From SIG622 sp045596605 (lineage in GTDB: Bacteria > Bacillota > Clostridia > Oscillospirales > CAG-382): a stretch of 64,000 nt of DNA. Where the stretch lies: contig JAZOCR010000143.1 of assembly GCA_045596605.1 (NCBI GenBank), forward strand, positions 1 through 64,000, read 5' to 3'. The position numbers and the translations under genes were made by a program. This document shows positions 8,211 to 16,258 of this stretch, piece by piece. A model generated the notes under the pieces. It saw only the letters and a program-made list of their open reading frames with translations, did not search any database and was not told the DNA's origin. How positions within the stretch are numbered: position 1 is the first letter of the stretch; each line of letters starts with the position of its first letter.

Positions 8211-9679
8211 TAAAAAAACGACTTAAAACCATAGTTATTCTGCTTGTGGCAGTTATCGTGCTGCTTGCGGCGTATTTAATTGCAAAACCCTTTGTCTTTG
8301 ACGAGAGGGAAGCAGAGCAGGCTCTTTACGACGAGGACGGAGATGCTCTCGGAAACGGCGGCAGACCCTATATATTCAACCCGATTGAATTTGAAAACGT
8401 GAAATCCATATATGTAAACAACTCCTTTGGAGAATATTGCTTTGTAATGGATTCCGTTTCAAAGAGTCTTGTTCTTGAGGGAAAGGAAATGCTTTCCTTT
8501 AACGTAGAGCTGCTGTCCTATCTTTACGTAAATGCATGCGAGCCTCTTGCAATGGCAAAGCTTGAGGACGCCTCTTCTGACCTTTCAGAATACGGACTTG
8601 CCGGCGGCGTTTCTAAGCAATACTATACCGTAACGGACACCGAGGGTAACCGGAATACCGTTTACATAGGAGACCTTATTCCAACCGGCGCAGGATATTA
8701 CTGTAAAAATGCGGATAAGCCGCACGTTTATATTGTATCGACGCTGATAGATACAAACGTACTTGCAAGCGTAAACGACTATATAGTTCCCATGATTGCG
8801 CCGCCTATATCCACAAATGACGTGTATAACGTTGAAAATCTGCAAATCGTGCATGACGGCGAGCTTCTTGTGAGCTTTGAAAAGGCAGAGGCAGAGATAT
8901 ACAATGCGCAGGATGGTACCGCAAGAACACACGTTATGACCTATCCTGCGGGTTATAACGCTTCACAGGATACTCTGAATGCTATTCTTGAAAAGCTGTG
9001 TGGCTTGACGGGCTCTGCGGTTGTTGAGTCAGATATTCCCGAAGAAGAAATGAATGAAATTCTTGAACGTTACGGATTTTTGAATCCCTCACGGGAGCTT
9101 ATATATACCCTTGGCGGCAAGGAAAACAGAGCGATTTTCGGCAACAAAACTGAGGACGGTACAGAATACTACGCTCTTAATTTGAGCCAGCAGACGATAT
9201 GCACAGTTCCCACTGCAGACGTTGAGTTTATCGACTATGAGCTTATAGATTTTATTGATAGCTTCCTTTTCCGAATGAATATAGACAGCGTTGCAAGCGT
9301 TGAGCTGCGAACAAAGAAGCATTACGAAACCTTTGAGCTTACCGGAGAGAAAAACGAGCTTTCAGTTATACGCAGCTCCAACAAAGAGAGCATTGATACC
9401 AATAATTTCAGACAGCTCTATATGGATATTCTTATGTTAGCCCTCGACGACTACGCCGATGCTCCGGAAACCCCCAACGAAATTTTAGCATTTACCGTTA
9501 CAGACCGCAGCGGCACCGCTTATGAGTATCGCTTCTATGATTTGTCTACCCGTAAGGTGTTCTTTACCGTAAACGGAGTAGGACAGTTCTGCGCAAACCG
9601 TGATACCGTTGAGAGGGTAATAAACGACGTTGATAAGCTTATAAAGGGAGAGAAAATAACCTCATCCGTGCTTGCCTGA
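8207..9679 (+). CDS. DUF4340-like membrane-anchored protein
   Basis: 490 residues with one N-terminal membrane anchor (about 7-27) and a large outside domain of repeated beta-rich units, as in DUF4340 proteins that commonly follow gldG-type genes. CAGGAG lies eight bases before the ATG at 8207. A GTG 21 bases upstream is in frame but has no good site. It overlaps the preceding gene by four bases and is the last gene of the operon before a terminator. It probably acts with the GldG-like protein on the outer face, which is inferred from position. Confidence 0.82.
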   Translation: MIKKRLKTIVILLVAVIVLLAAYLIAKPFVFDEREAEQALYDEDGDALGNGGRPYIFNPIEFENVKSIYVNNSFGEYCFVMDSVSKSLVLEGKEMLSFNVELLSYLYVNACEPLAMAKLEDASSDLSEYGLAGGVSKQYYTVTDTEGNRNTVYIGDLIPTGAGYYCKNADKPHVYIVSTLIDTNVLASVNDYIVPMIAPPISTNDVYNVENLQIVHDGELLVSFEKAEAEIYNAQDGTARTHVMTYPAGYNASQDTLNAILEKLCGLTGSAVVESDIPEEEMNEILERYGFLNPSRELIYTLGGKENRAIFGNKTEDGTEYYALNLSQQTICTVPTADVEFIDYELIDFIDSFLFRMNIDSVASVELRTKKHYETFELTGEKNELSVIRSSNKESIDTNNFRQLYMDILMLALDDYADAPETPNEILAFTVTDRSGTAYEYRFYDLSTRKVFFTVNGVGQFCANRDTVERVINDVDKLIKGEKITSSVLA

Positions 9680-9711
9680 TTAGTCGGCAGATAAAACTAA
9701 TATCAAATTTA

Positions 9712-9750
9712 AAGCCTTGGCAAAAGCGTAAGCTATGTCAAGGCTTGCGT
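9712..9750 (+). terminator. Terminator of the Gld-type ABC operon
   Basis: AAGCCTTG (9712-9719) pairs with CAAGGCTT (9739-9746), followed by GCGTTTT. An inner AAAAGC/GCTT pairing lengthens the fold. Confidence 0.6.
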
Positions 9751-9993
9751 TTTATACAATTCGGAATCCTGAATGCGGAGTTCGGAGTTAATAAAATTTA
9801 TGTTTAGGGTGCGACGTCTCAGACGCAACGGATAAAATTGTCCTCTGAACGATTTTCAGGTTGCTTTTTTACAATAAAAAGGTAATACATACCCTTACCT
9901 GCTTGTGCACAATGAATTTTCAGCGAAAAAAATCTCAAAAACCTTTGTATAATTCTCCAAAATTCATATTTTTCAATATTTTTTCAGAGAAAT
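9751..9993. other. Intergenic stretch with scraps of dispersed repeats
   Basis: No gene. It contains GGGTGCGACGTC (from about 9809), found again at 14219, and GTCCTCTGAACGA (about 9840), found again near 49014. These look like remnants of short intergenic repeats. The rest is AT-rich. Confidence 0.4.
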
Positions 9994-10024
9994 TGTTTAA
10001 ATGTTCAAAATATCGTGGTATAAT
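9994..10024 (+). promoter_or_regulatory. Probable guaB promoter
   Basis: TATAAT at 10019-10024 with TTGTTT 19 bases upstream. The spacer is long, so the -35 call is weak. The guaB ribosome binding site follows about 30 bases later. Confidence 0.4.
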
Positions 10025-10067
10025 CTATAAAATTAAACTTATAACGAAAAAGCAAAGGAGTACGAAA

Positions 10068-11570
10068 ATGGCTTACTATTACACCGAACCCTCACGTACA
10101 TTCAGTGAATATCTTCTTATACCGGGATACTCTGACGCAAACTGCATTCCCTCAAACGTATCGCTGAAAACGCCTCTTGTAAAATTCAAAAAAGGCGAAG
10201 AACCGGCAATTTCAATGAATATACCGCTCGTTTCTGCAATAATGCAGTCTGTATCTGACGATAAAATGGCTATCGCACTTGCGAAAGAGGGTGGAGTATC
10301 ATTTGTTTACGGCTCTCAGACAATTGAGCAGGAAGCCGAAATGATAAGAAGAGTAAAGAACTATAAAGCAGGCTTCGTAACCTCCGATTCAAATATAAGT
10401 CCCGATGCAACACTTGCAGACGTTATTGCTCTCAAAGAAGAGCTCGGACATTCTACAATTGCAGTAACTGAGGACGGAACGGCAAACGGCAAGCTTCTCG
10501 GTATAGTTACCGGCAGAGATTACAGAGTAAGCCGTATGGCAATGGACGAAAAGGTTCACACCTTTATGACCCCCCTTGAAAAGCTTATCACAGCACCCGA
10601 GGGAACAACTCTCAAGGAGTGCAATAATATAATCTGGGATAATAAGCTCAACTCACTTCCCATCGTAGACGCAGAGGGCAGACTCCGCTACTTCGTATTC
10701 AGAAAGGACTACGACCAGCACAAGGAAAACCCCCACGAGCTTCTTGATAAGGATAAGAGATACGTCGTTGGCGCAGGTGTAAATACCCGTGACTACGCAG
10801 AGAGAATCCCCGCCCTTGTTGAAGCAGGTGCAGACGTTCTCTGTATCGACTCCAGCGAAGGCTTTACCGAATGGCAGTCAAGAACAATCGCTTTTGTTCG
10901 TGAAAAATACGGCGACAGCGTGAAGATCGGCGCAGGTAACGTGGTTGACGCAGAGGGCTTCAGATTCCTTGCCGAAGCAGGCGCAGACTTTATTAAAATA
11001 GGTATTGGCGGCGGCTCTATCTGTATTACCCGTGAAACAAAGGGTATAGGCAGAGGACAGGCAACTGCAGTAATTGAGGTTGCAAAGGCACGTGACGATT
11101 ATTTCAAGGAAACAGGCGTATATATTCCGATATGCTCCGACGGCGGTATAGTTCACGACTACCATATCACCCTTGCACTTGCCATGGGCTGTGACTTCTG
11201 TATGCTTGGAAGATACTTCTCAAGATTTGACGAATCTCCCACAAATAAGATTATGGTAAACGGAAGCTATATGAAGGAATACTGGGGCGAAGGCAGCGCA
11301 AGAGCACGTAACTGGCAGAGATACGATATGGGCGGCGCAGCAACACAGTCCTTCGTTGAAGGCGTAGACTGCTACGTACCCTACGCAGGACCTCTCCACG
11401 ATAACCTTGCAATAACACTTGCGAAAATCCGTTCCACAATGTGCAACTGCGGAGCACTCTCCATCGCAGAGCTTCAGGATAAGGCAAAGCTTACACTCGT
11501 AAGCTCCGTATCCATCGTCGAGGGCGGCGCACACGACGTTCTTGTTAAGGATTCAAACGTAAACAGATAA
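10068..11570 (+). CDS. guaB: IMP dehydrogenase, Tritrichomonas-like type
   Basis: Oxidises IMP to XMP with NAD+, the committed step to GMP, in the cytoplasm. The catalytic loop GGGSICITR places the nucleophile at Cys319. The flap has RNWQRYD with the Arg418-Tyr419 pair, and Glu431 follows, so active-site numbering equals that of the Tritrichomonas foetus enzyme. The two CBS motifs lie at about 105-215. AAAGGAG precedes the ATG at 10068, whereas longer in-frame starts lie upstream of the promoter and are rejected. The segments GIGRGQATAV, CSDGGIVHDYH and KEYWGEGSARARN are unlike the usual bacterial GuaB and match the parabasalid-like subfamily. It is a single-gene unit between its own promoter and terminator. 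Confidence 0.93.
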   Translation: MAYYYTEPSRTFSEYLLIPGYSDANCIPSNVSLKTPLVKFKKGEEPAISMNIPLVSAIMQSVSDDKMAIALAKEGGVSFVYGSQTIEQEAEMIRRVKNYKAGFVTSDSNISPDATLADVIALKEELGHSTIAVTEDGTANGKLLGIVTGRDYRVSRMAMDEKVHTFMTPLEKLITAPEGTTLKECNNIIWDNKLNSLPIVDAEGRLRYFVFRKDYDQHKENPHELLDKDKRYVVGAGVNTRDYAERIPALVEAGADVLCIDSSEGFTEWQSRTIAFVREKYGDSVKIGAGNVVDAEGFRFLAEAGADFIKIGIGGGSICITRETKGIGRGQATAVIEVAKARDDYFKETGVYIPICSDGGIVHDYHITLALAMGCDFCMLGRYFSRFDESPTNKIMVNGSYMKEYWGEGSARARNWQRYDMGGAATQSFVEGVDCYVPYAGPLHDNLAITLAKIRSTMCNCGALSIAELQDKAKLTLVSSVSIVEGGAHDVLVKDSNVNR

Positions 11571-11584
11571 TTTTAAATAATAAC

Positions 11585-11622
11585 AAAAATGCTTCTTGGG
11601 AAAAATCTCGGGAAGCATTTTT
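11585..11622 (+). terminator. guaB terminator
   Basis: AAAAATGCTTC pairs with GAAGCATTTTT (11-bp stem), starting 14 bases after the guaB stop. Confidence 0.8.
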
Positions 11623-11823
11623 ATAGAATAGTGCATTTTTGGTGTGCTAGGGATATCTCACTTTAAATACTCACTTTGTAATGCGTTTTTGGTAGCCAAT
11701 CAAGTAGCAGTAGCCAAGCCCTATGGAGAAATTTTTTCGCTTTGCGGAAAAATTTTCCCTCTGCTTGTGCGTGGCAGTTGTAATAAATTTCAATCAAGCT
11801 ACCGTGCGTGCGGGGATAGAGTT

Positions 11824-11900
11824 GTTAGAGAAAGGGGGTATCCCCCTTTCTCTAACGGGCATTTTTGGATTACTTTTTGTTGCTCGTGACAAAAAGTAAT
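11824..11900. repeat. Two perfect inverted repeats in a gene-free stretch
   Basis: The first has 15-bp arms (GTTAGAGAAAGGGGG at 11824-11838 and its complement at 11842-11856). The second has 12-bp arms (ATTACTTTTTGT at 11869-11880 and its complement at 11889-11900). A hairpin with similar T-rich arms occurs at 49038-49067. The surrounding 11640-11985 holds no credible gene, and this looks like an eroded non-coding repeat cassette. Confidence 0.55.
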
Positions 11901-11985
11901 ATATTTGCACGCAGATACGAAACTGTGTAAGCTTTTGCTTGTATAGCATTACCAACATAAAATAAGAAAAATTAACATATAACAC

Positions 11986-12014
11986 TTGACATTTTCGCAT
12001 CTTTAGGTTAAAAT
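11986..12014 (+). promoter_or_regulatory. Promoter of the rny leader
   Basis: TTGACA, 17-base spacer, TAAAAT. The predicted start (about 12020) coincides with the first base-paired element of the leader, and the rny start codon is about 455 bases further on. Confidence 0.7.
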
Positions 12015-12018
12015 ATCA

Positions 12019-12462
12019 TTATCGGATAGTGTTGCTAATGGGCAAACTCCCATTTGTTATAAATAACGTCTGCCGGAAACAGGATAGTACAGCAGCGTTA
12101 AACCCGATAAAGGACTAATTACTTGCATTGAAAAAGCAGTGCATTTCTTATTAAAATATTTTTCTTTATTCTATCCGGCAACGCCGGCTTACATATCTTC
12201 GTAAAAACGAAGCTTTTGAAAAAAGCAAAGCACAGGAGCGTAAAATGCTTTGCAAAGGAAAATTGAATATTATTTTTGTAAGATGAGGGCAAAGAATCAG
12301 AACAGATTCAGGAGAAAAGGCCAAGATGTTCCTGCACGCTGCGAAACACACGTTAGTCGTGTGTATGCTCATCGCAGGTGTATTCGGAAAAAATCCTCGC
12401 TTTCTGAAGCTTGACTGACATTTTATGCCTTCGGTGCACCGGTTTTTCATTGCCGAAAAACT
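12019..12462 (+). ncRNA. Candidate structured leader RNA upstream of rny
   Basis: About 440 bases with no gene but many stable pairings. A three-way junction is closed by TTATCGG/CCGATAA (12019-12025 with 12104-12110). Inside are AATGGG/CCCATT (12037-12042 with 12049-12054) and AACG-CTGC/GCAGCGTT (12065-12073 with 12092-12099). Further hairpins follow at 12124-12143, 12175-12187, 12197-12212, 12225-12253 and 12340-12376, the last a two-tier stem. I recognise no known riboswitch. The hairpin at 12124-12143 is followed by TTTCTTATT and could be a weak terminator, making the first part an aptamer-like switch. Alternatively the whole leader could let RNase Y control its own mRNA, as the long 5' UTR of RNase E does in E. 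coli. Either role is inference. Confidence 0.5.
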
Positions 12463-12474
12463 ACGGAGGTGCGT

Positions 12475-14025
12475 ATGGACTACATTAAATGGATTGTGCT
12501 TGGCGCAGTTGCCATTGTCGCAGTAATTGTAGCTTATGTTATAGGCTATAATATGCGTAAGAAATTTGGTGAAGCCAAGATAAAATCCGCTGAAGACGAA
12601 GCAAAACGAATCCTTGACGAAGCGCTGAAGGATTCGGAAACCAAGAAAAAAGAAGCGCTTATCGAAGCAAAAGAAGAAGCACTAAAGCTCAAGAACGAAG
12701 CAGAACGTGAAGCAAAGGAACGCAGAAACGAGGTTGCCCGCCTTGAACACCGTGCACAGCAGAAAGAAGAAACACTGGACAGAAAAATCGAACAGTGCGA
12801 ACAGACAGAAGAAAAGTACAAATCAAAAATTGCCGAGTGCGATAAGAAGTATGAGGAAATAAACCAGCTTTACGACAAGCAGATTGCAAAGCTAGAGGAA
12901 ATCTCCGGACTTACCTCCGAGCAGGCAAAGGAATATCTCCTTGAGCAGCTCGAAGCGCAGATACGTCACGAAGCGGCAATGAAAATCAACGAAATCGAAC
13001 AGAGAACCAAAGAGGAAGCCGACGAAAAGGCAAGAAATATTATATCTCTTGCAATTCAGCGCCTTGCCTCCGAGCAGGTTGCCGAAGCTACAGTTTCTAC
13101 GGTTGCCCTGCCCAACGATGATATGAAGGGCAGAATAATCGGGCGTGAAGGACGTAATATCAAGTCTATTGAAGCAATAACAGGCGTTGATATTATTATC
13201 GACGATACACCCGAAGCAATTACCGTTTCCTGCTTTGACCCTGTACGCCGTGAAATCGCACGTCTTGCTCTTGAAAGACTTATCAGCGACGGCAGAATTC
13301 ACCCCTCCCGCATTGAAGAAATGGTTGAAAAATGCACTAAAGAGGTGGAAACCATTATCAAGCAGTCCGGTGAGCAGGCTACCTTTGAAACAGGTGTTAA
13401 CGGTCTTAACCCCGAGCTTGTACGTATGCTTGGCAGACTTCGCTACAGAACAAGCTACGGTCAGAATGTGCTTATCCACTCTATCGAGGTTGCACATATA
13501 GCAGGTATTATGGCAGATGAGCTTGGCGTTGACTCAACTCTTGCAAAAAGAGCAGGTCTTCTCCACGATATCGGTAAGGCAGCGAGCCACGAAATCGAAG
13601 GCTCTCACGTTACTCTCGGCGTAGATATCGCACGCCGCTTCAATGAAAGCCGTGACGTAATTCACGCAATTGAAGCCCATCACGGCGATGTTGAGCCCCA
13701 GACAGTTGTTGCAATGCTTGTTCAGGCGGCGGACGCAGTATCTGCGGCACGCCCCGGTGCAAGACGTGAAAATCTTGAATCCTATATCAAGAGACTTCAG
13801 AAGCTTGAAGAAATCGCAACAGGCTTTGAGGGTGTTGATAAGTGCTTTGCTATCCAGGCAGGTCGTGAGATTCGTGTTATGGTTAAGCCCGAAAAGGTTT
13901 CCGATGACGATATGACACTTCTCGCACGTGATATCGCAACCAAAATCGAGGACGAGCTTGAATATCCCGGACAGATTAAGGTTAACCTCATAAGAGAAAG
14001 CAGAAAAGCAGATTTTGCAAAATAA
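12475..14025 (+). CDS. rny: Ribonuclease Y
   Basis: Membrane-anchored endoribonuclease that starts mRNA decay in Firmicutes. Residues 5-22 form the membrane anchor, about 30-170 a charged coiled coil, about 205-270 a KH domain (GRIIGREGRNIKSIE carries the GxxG-type loop), and about 330-430 an HD domain with HDIGKA supplying the metal-binding His-Asp. The length of 516 residues is normal. ACGGAGG is spaced for the ATG at 12475, and the GTG six bases earlier touches the ribosome binding site. It stands behind a very long structured leader and ends at a strong terminator. Confidence 0.95.
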   Translation: MDYIKWIVLGAVAIVAVIVAYVIGYNMRKKFGEAKIKSAEDEAKRILDEALKDSETKKKEALIEAKEEALKLKNEAEREAKERRNEVARLEHRAQQKEETLDRKIEQCEQTEEKYKSKIAECDKKYEEINQLYDKQIAKLEEISGLTSEQAKEYLLEQLEAQIRHEAAMKINEIEQRTKEEADEKARNIISLAIQRLASEQVAEATVSTVALPNDDMKGRIIGREGRNIKSIEAITGVDIIIDDTPEAITVSCFDPVRREIARLALERLISDGRIHPSRIEEMVEKCTKEVETIIKQSGEQATFETGVNGLNPELVRMLGRLRYRTSYGQNVLIHSIEVAHIAGIMADELGVDSTLAKRAGLLHDIGKAASHEIEGSHVTLGVDIARRFNESRDVIHAIEAHHGDVEPQTVVAMLVQAADAVSAARPGARRENLESYIKRLQKLEEIATGFEGVDKCFAIQAGREIRVMVKPEKVSDDDMTLLARDIATKIEDELEYPGQIKVNLIRESRKADFAK

Positions 14026-14032
14026 TAATATG

Positions 14033-14066
14033 CGCTTCCGCAGGACTTCGCCGCGGAAGCGTTTTT
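14033..14066 (+). terminator. rny terminator
   Basis: CGCTTCCGC (14033-14041) pairs with GCGGAAGCG (14053-14061), followed by TTTTTCTTTTT. Confidence 0.85.
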
Positions 14067-14218
14067 CTTTTTATGCAAAGATTTTTGCACATTGTTTGCC
14101 AAACACACCCTTTTGTGTTTCAAAACTGTAAAATAAAATCCATACGGGAGATAATTCATACTTTAATGTAGAAATGGTATAAAAAATAAATTATAATAAA
14201 TACAATTGAAGTTATTGT

Positions 14219-14242
14219 AGGGTGCGACGTCCTCGGCGCACC
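14219..14242. repeat. Short dispersed repeat, second copy of the GGGTGCGACGTC element
   Basis: GGGTGCGACGTCCTCGGCGCACC can fold on itself (GGTGCG/CGCACC). Its first half recurs near 9809. It lies in the 250-base spacer before the DUF1385 gene, where I see nothing else. Confidence 0.4.
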
Positions 14243-14274
14243 ATTATATAAAGTAAATAAGCAAAGGAGAAAAA

Positions 14275-15339
14275 ATGTCAGATAAAAAAACTTGCAACAG
14301 CCGCCTTGGCTCTACCGGCGGACAGGCAGTCCTTGAAGGCGTAATGATGAAGTCAAAGGATAAGGTGGCTTTGTCAGTCCGTGATACAAGCGGAAAAATA
14401 CGTACCGAGGTAACGGATAGCAAACCGCTTACCTCTAAAAATAAATTCTTCAGAATCCCCATTATCAGAGGCATAGTCGGCTTTGTTGACTCAATGATTC
14501 TCAGCTTCAGCACACTCTCAAGGTCTGCAGATATGCTCGGTATCGAGGAAGAAGAAACCAAATTTGAAAAGTGGCTTAGCAAAACCTTTGGCAAAAGCAT
14601 CGCAGCTATAGCTTCCGTTATTGGAACAGTGCTTGGCGTCGGACTGTCACTTGTGCTCTTTATGTGGCTACCGAAGCTCATTTCAAACTTCCTTGTGCCC
14701 GCAGAGCTTGTAGATGCAAATTACGGCTTTGCAGTACTTAAAAGCTTTATTCAGGGTGTACTCAGAATTATTATTTTCCTTGCGTATATAGGACTTGTGT
14801 CCTTTATTCCCGATATAAAACGCACCTTTATGTATCACGGTGCAGAGCATAAGTCTATTTTCTGCCACGAAAGCTGTCTGGAGCTTACCGTTGAAAACGT
14901 AAAGAAAATGTCAAGATTCCACCCCAGATGCGGAACAAGCTTCCTTGTCGTAATGATGGTTATCGGAATACTCATAGGTATTCCCTTTGCAAATCTTAAA
15001 GACGGAATATATATGGTGCTAAAGCTCCTCACGCTGCCTCTTGTGGTAGGTGTAGGCTATGAGTTTATAAGATACGCAGGAAGACACGACAATACACTTG
15101 TACGTGTCCTGTCAGCACCGGGACTCTGGGTGCAAAGACTTACCACCAAAGAGCCTACCGATGATATGATTGAGGTTGCAATACGCTCCCTCAAAGCATC
15201 GCTTCCCGAAACTTACCCTGAAATCCTCGTGGAGCTTTCGGAAAATGAAGCCGCAGAGGGCGCAGAAGTAGCAGAAGAAGCAGGAGAAACAGAAGAAAAT
15301 GAACCGGACAACGCACAGAATATGTCCGAAGGTGAATAA
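14275..15339 (+). CDS. DUF1385 (YqhQ-like) membrane protein
   Basis: 354 residues. The N-terminal GGQAVLEGVMMKS signature and the MYHGAEHKSIFCHE motif (conserved His and Cys residues that could bind metal) are hallmarks of DUF1385/YqhQ. Membrane segments lie at about 110-135, 150-180 and 220-265, and the last 40 residues are an acidic tail. Biochemical function is unknown. The gene regularly precedes prmC in clostridia. Here its TAA shares its last base with the ATG of prmC, so the two are coupled. AAAGGAG precedes the ATG. Confidence 0.88.
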   Translation: MSDKKTCNSRLGSTGGQAVLEGVMMKSKDKVALSVRDTSGKIRTEVTDSKPLTSKNKFFRIPIIRGIVGFVDSMILSFSTLSRSADMLGIEEEETKFEKWLSKTFGKSIAAIASVIGTVLGVGLSLVLFMWLPKLISNFLVPAELVDANYGFAVLKSFIQGVLRIIIFLAYIGLVSFIPDIKRTFMYHGAEHKSIFCHESCLELTVENVKKMSRFHPRCGTSFLVVMMVIGILIGIPFANLKDGIYMVLKLLTLPLVVGVGYEFIRYAGRHDNTLVRVLSAPGLWVQRLTTKEPTDDMIEVAIRSLKASLPETYPEILVELSENEAAEGAEVAEEAGETEENEPDNAQNMSEGE

Positions 15340-16181
15340 TGACTTATAACGAATTTAAAACCGAAGCAGTGGAATTGCTCTCTAAATGTCCCGACGTGGA
15401 AAATCCGGACTTTGAAATATCAACTATAATGTGCCATATAGCAGGCGTTGGCAAAGCAAGGCTTCTTGCGATGCGTACAGAGGAGCTTTCCGAGGACTTG
15501 CTCTATAAAATGAGAGACGCAGTAGAGAGAAGACTTCAATGCGAGCCTCTGCAGTATATAATCGGCGAATGGGAGTTTTTTGGTCTTCGTATGTTCTGTG
15601 GTGAGGGCTGCCTTATACCAAGACCCGAAACCGAGCTGCTTGTGGAAAAAGCCATAGAGCTATTGCCGCCCGGCGCACATTTCCTTGACCTTTGCAGTGG
15701 AAGCGGATGTATATCCGTGGCAATACTCAATAACCGCAAGGACGTTACCGGAACGGCTGTGGATATTTCTGCTGCCGCACTTGGATATGCAAAAAAGAAT
15801 GCAAAGTATCACAAGGTTGAAAACAGACTTGAAATAGTAAATATGCCGCTTGAGGATTATCTTCCCGTAAAAATTCCATACTGCATAATTTCAAACCCGC
15901 CTTACGTTAAAACCGAGGATGTGGAAGCCTTTCCACCGGTGATGAAATACGAGCCGAGAATAGCCTTTGACGGCGGTCACGACGGACTTGAATACTATAA
16001 AACCATCGCAATGCGCTACTGCTCAAGATTTCTCGCAAACGGCGGTTATCTTATGCTTGAAGCAGGCTACGATACCGTTCGAGAGGTTGAAGCAATACTC
16101 AAATACCGCAAAATGCGCACGGAAATTCTGACGGATATGTTTGGAGTTGAGCGTGTGTGCATCGGAAAAAAGGTAGAATAA
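15339..16181 (+). CDS. prmC: Peptide chain release factor N5-glutamine methyltransferase
   Basis: Methylates the Gln of the GGQ motif in release factors RF1 and RF2, using S-adenosylmethionine, in the cytoplasm. The N-terminal helical domain (1-75) that binds the release factor is present. The SAM-binding motif is FLDLCSGSGCISVA (about 108-121), and the substrate-binding motif is SNPPYV near residue 186. 280 residues is the usual length. It follows the DUF1385 gene with a one-base overlap and ends at a terminator. Confidence 0.92.
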   Translation: MTYNEFKTEAVELLSKCPDVENPDFEISTIMCHIAGVGKARLLAMRTEELSEDLLYKMRDAVERRLQCEPLQYIIGEWEFFGLRMFCGEGCLIPRPETELLVEKAIELLPPGAHFLDLCSGSGCISVAILNNRKDVTGTAVDISAAALGYAKKNAKYHKVENRLEIVNMPLEDYLPVKIPYCIISNPPYVKTEDVEAFPPVMKYEPRIAFDGGHDGLEYYKTIAMRYCSRFLANGGYLMLEAGYDTVREVEAILKYRKMRTEILTDMFGVERVCIGKKVE

Positions 16182-16190
16182 AATATATTA

Positions 16191-16239
16191 AATGAGTAAA
16201 TTCCTGTATTTTTGCGGTGATTTACTCATTTGTTATAAT
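16191..16239 (+). promoter_or_regulatory. prmC terminator merged with the promoter of the MFS gene
   Basis: AATGAGTAAAT (16191-16201) pairs with ATTTACTCATT (16220-16230). Within the same bases TTGCGG (16212-16217), a 16-base spacer and TATAAT (16234-16239) form a promoter, so the end of one unit and the start of the next overlap. Confidence 0.55.
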
Positions 16240-16258
16240 GTTTTGAGAGGTATTGAAA

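Noticed and set aside
12166..12450. 94-codon frame opposite the rny leader
   Set aside because: No ribosome binding site; the bases are explained by hairpins, which make both strands open by chance.
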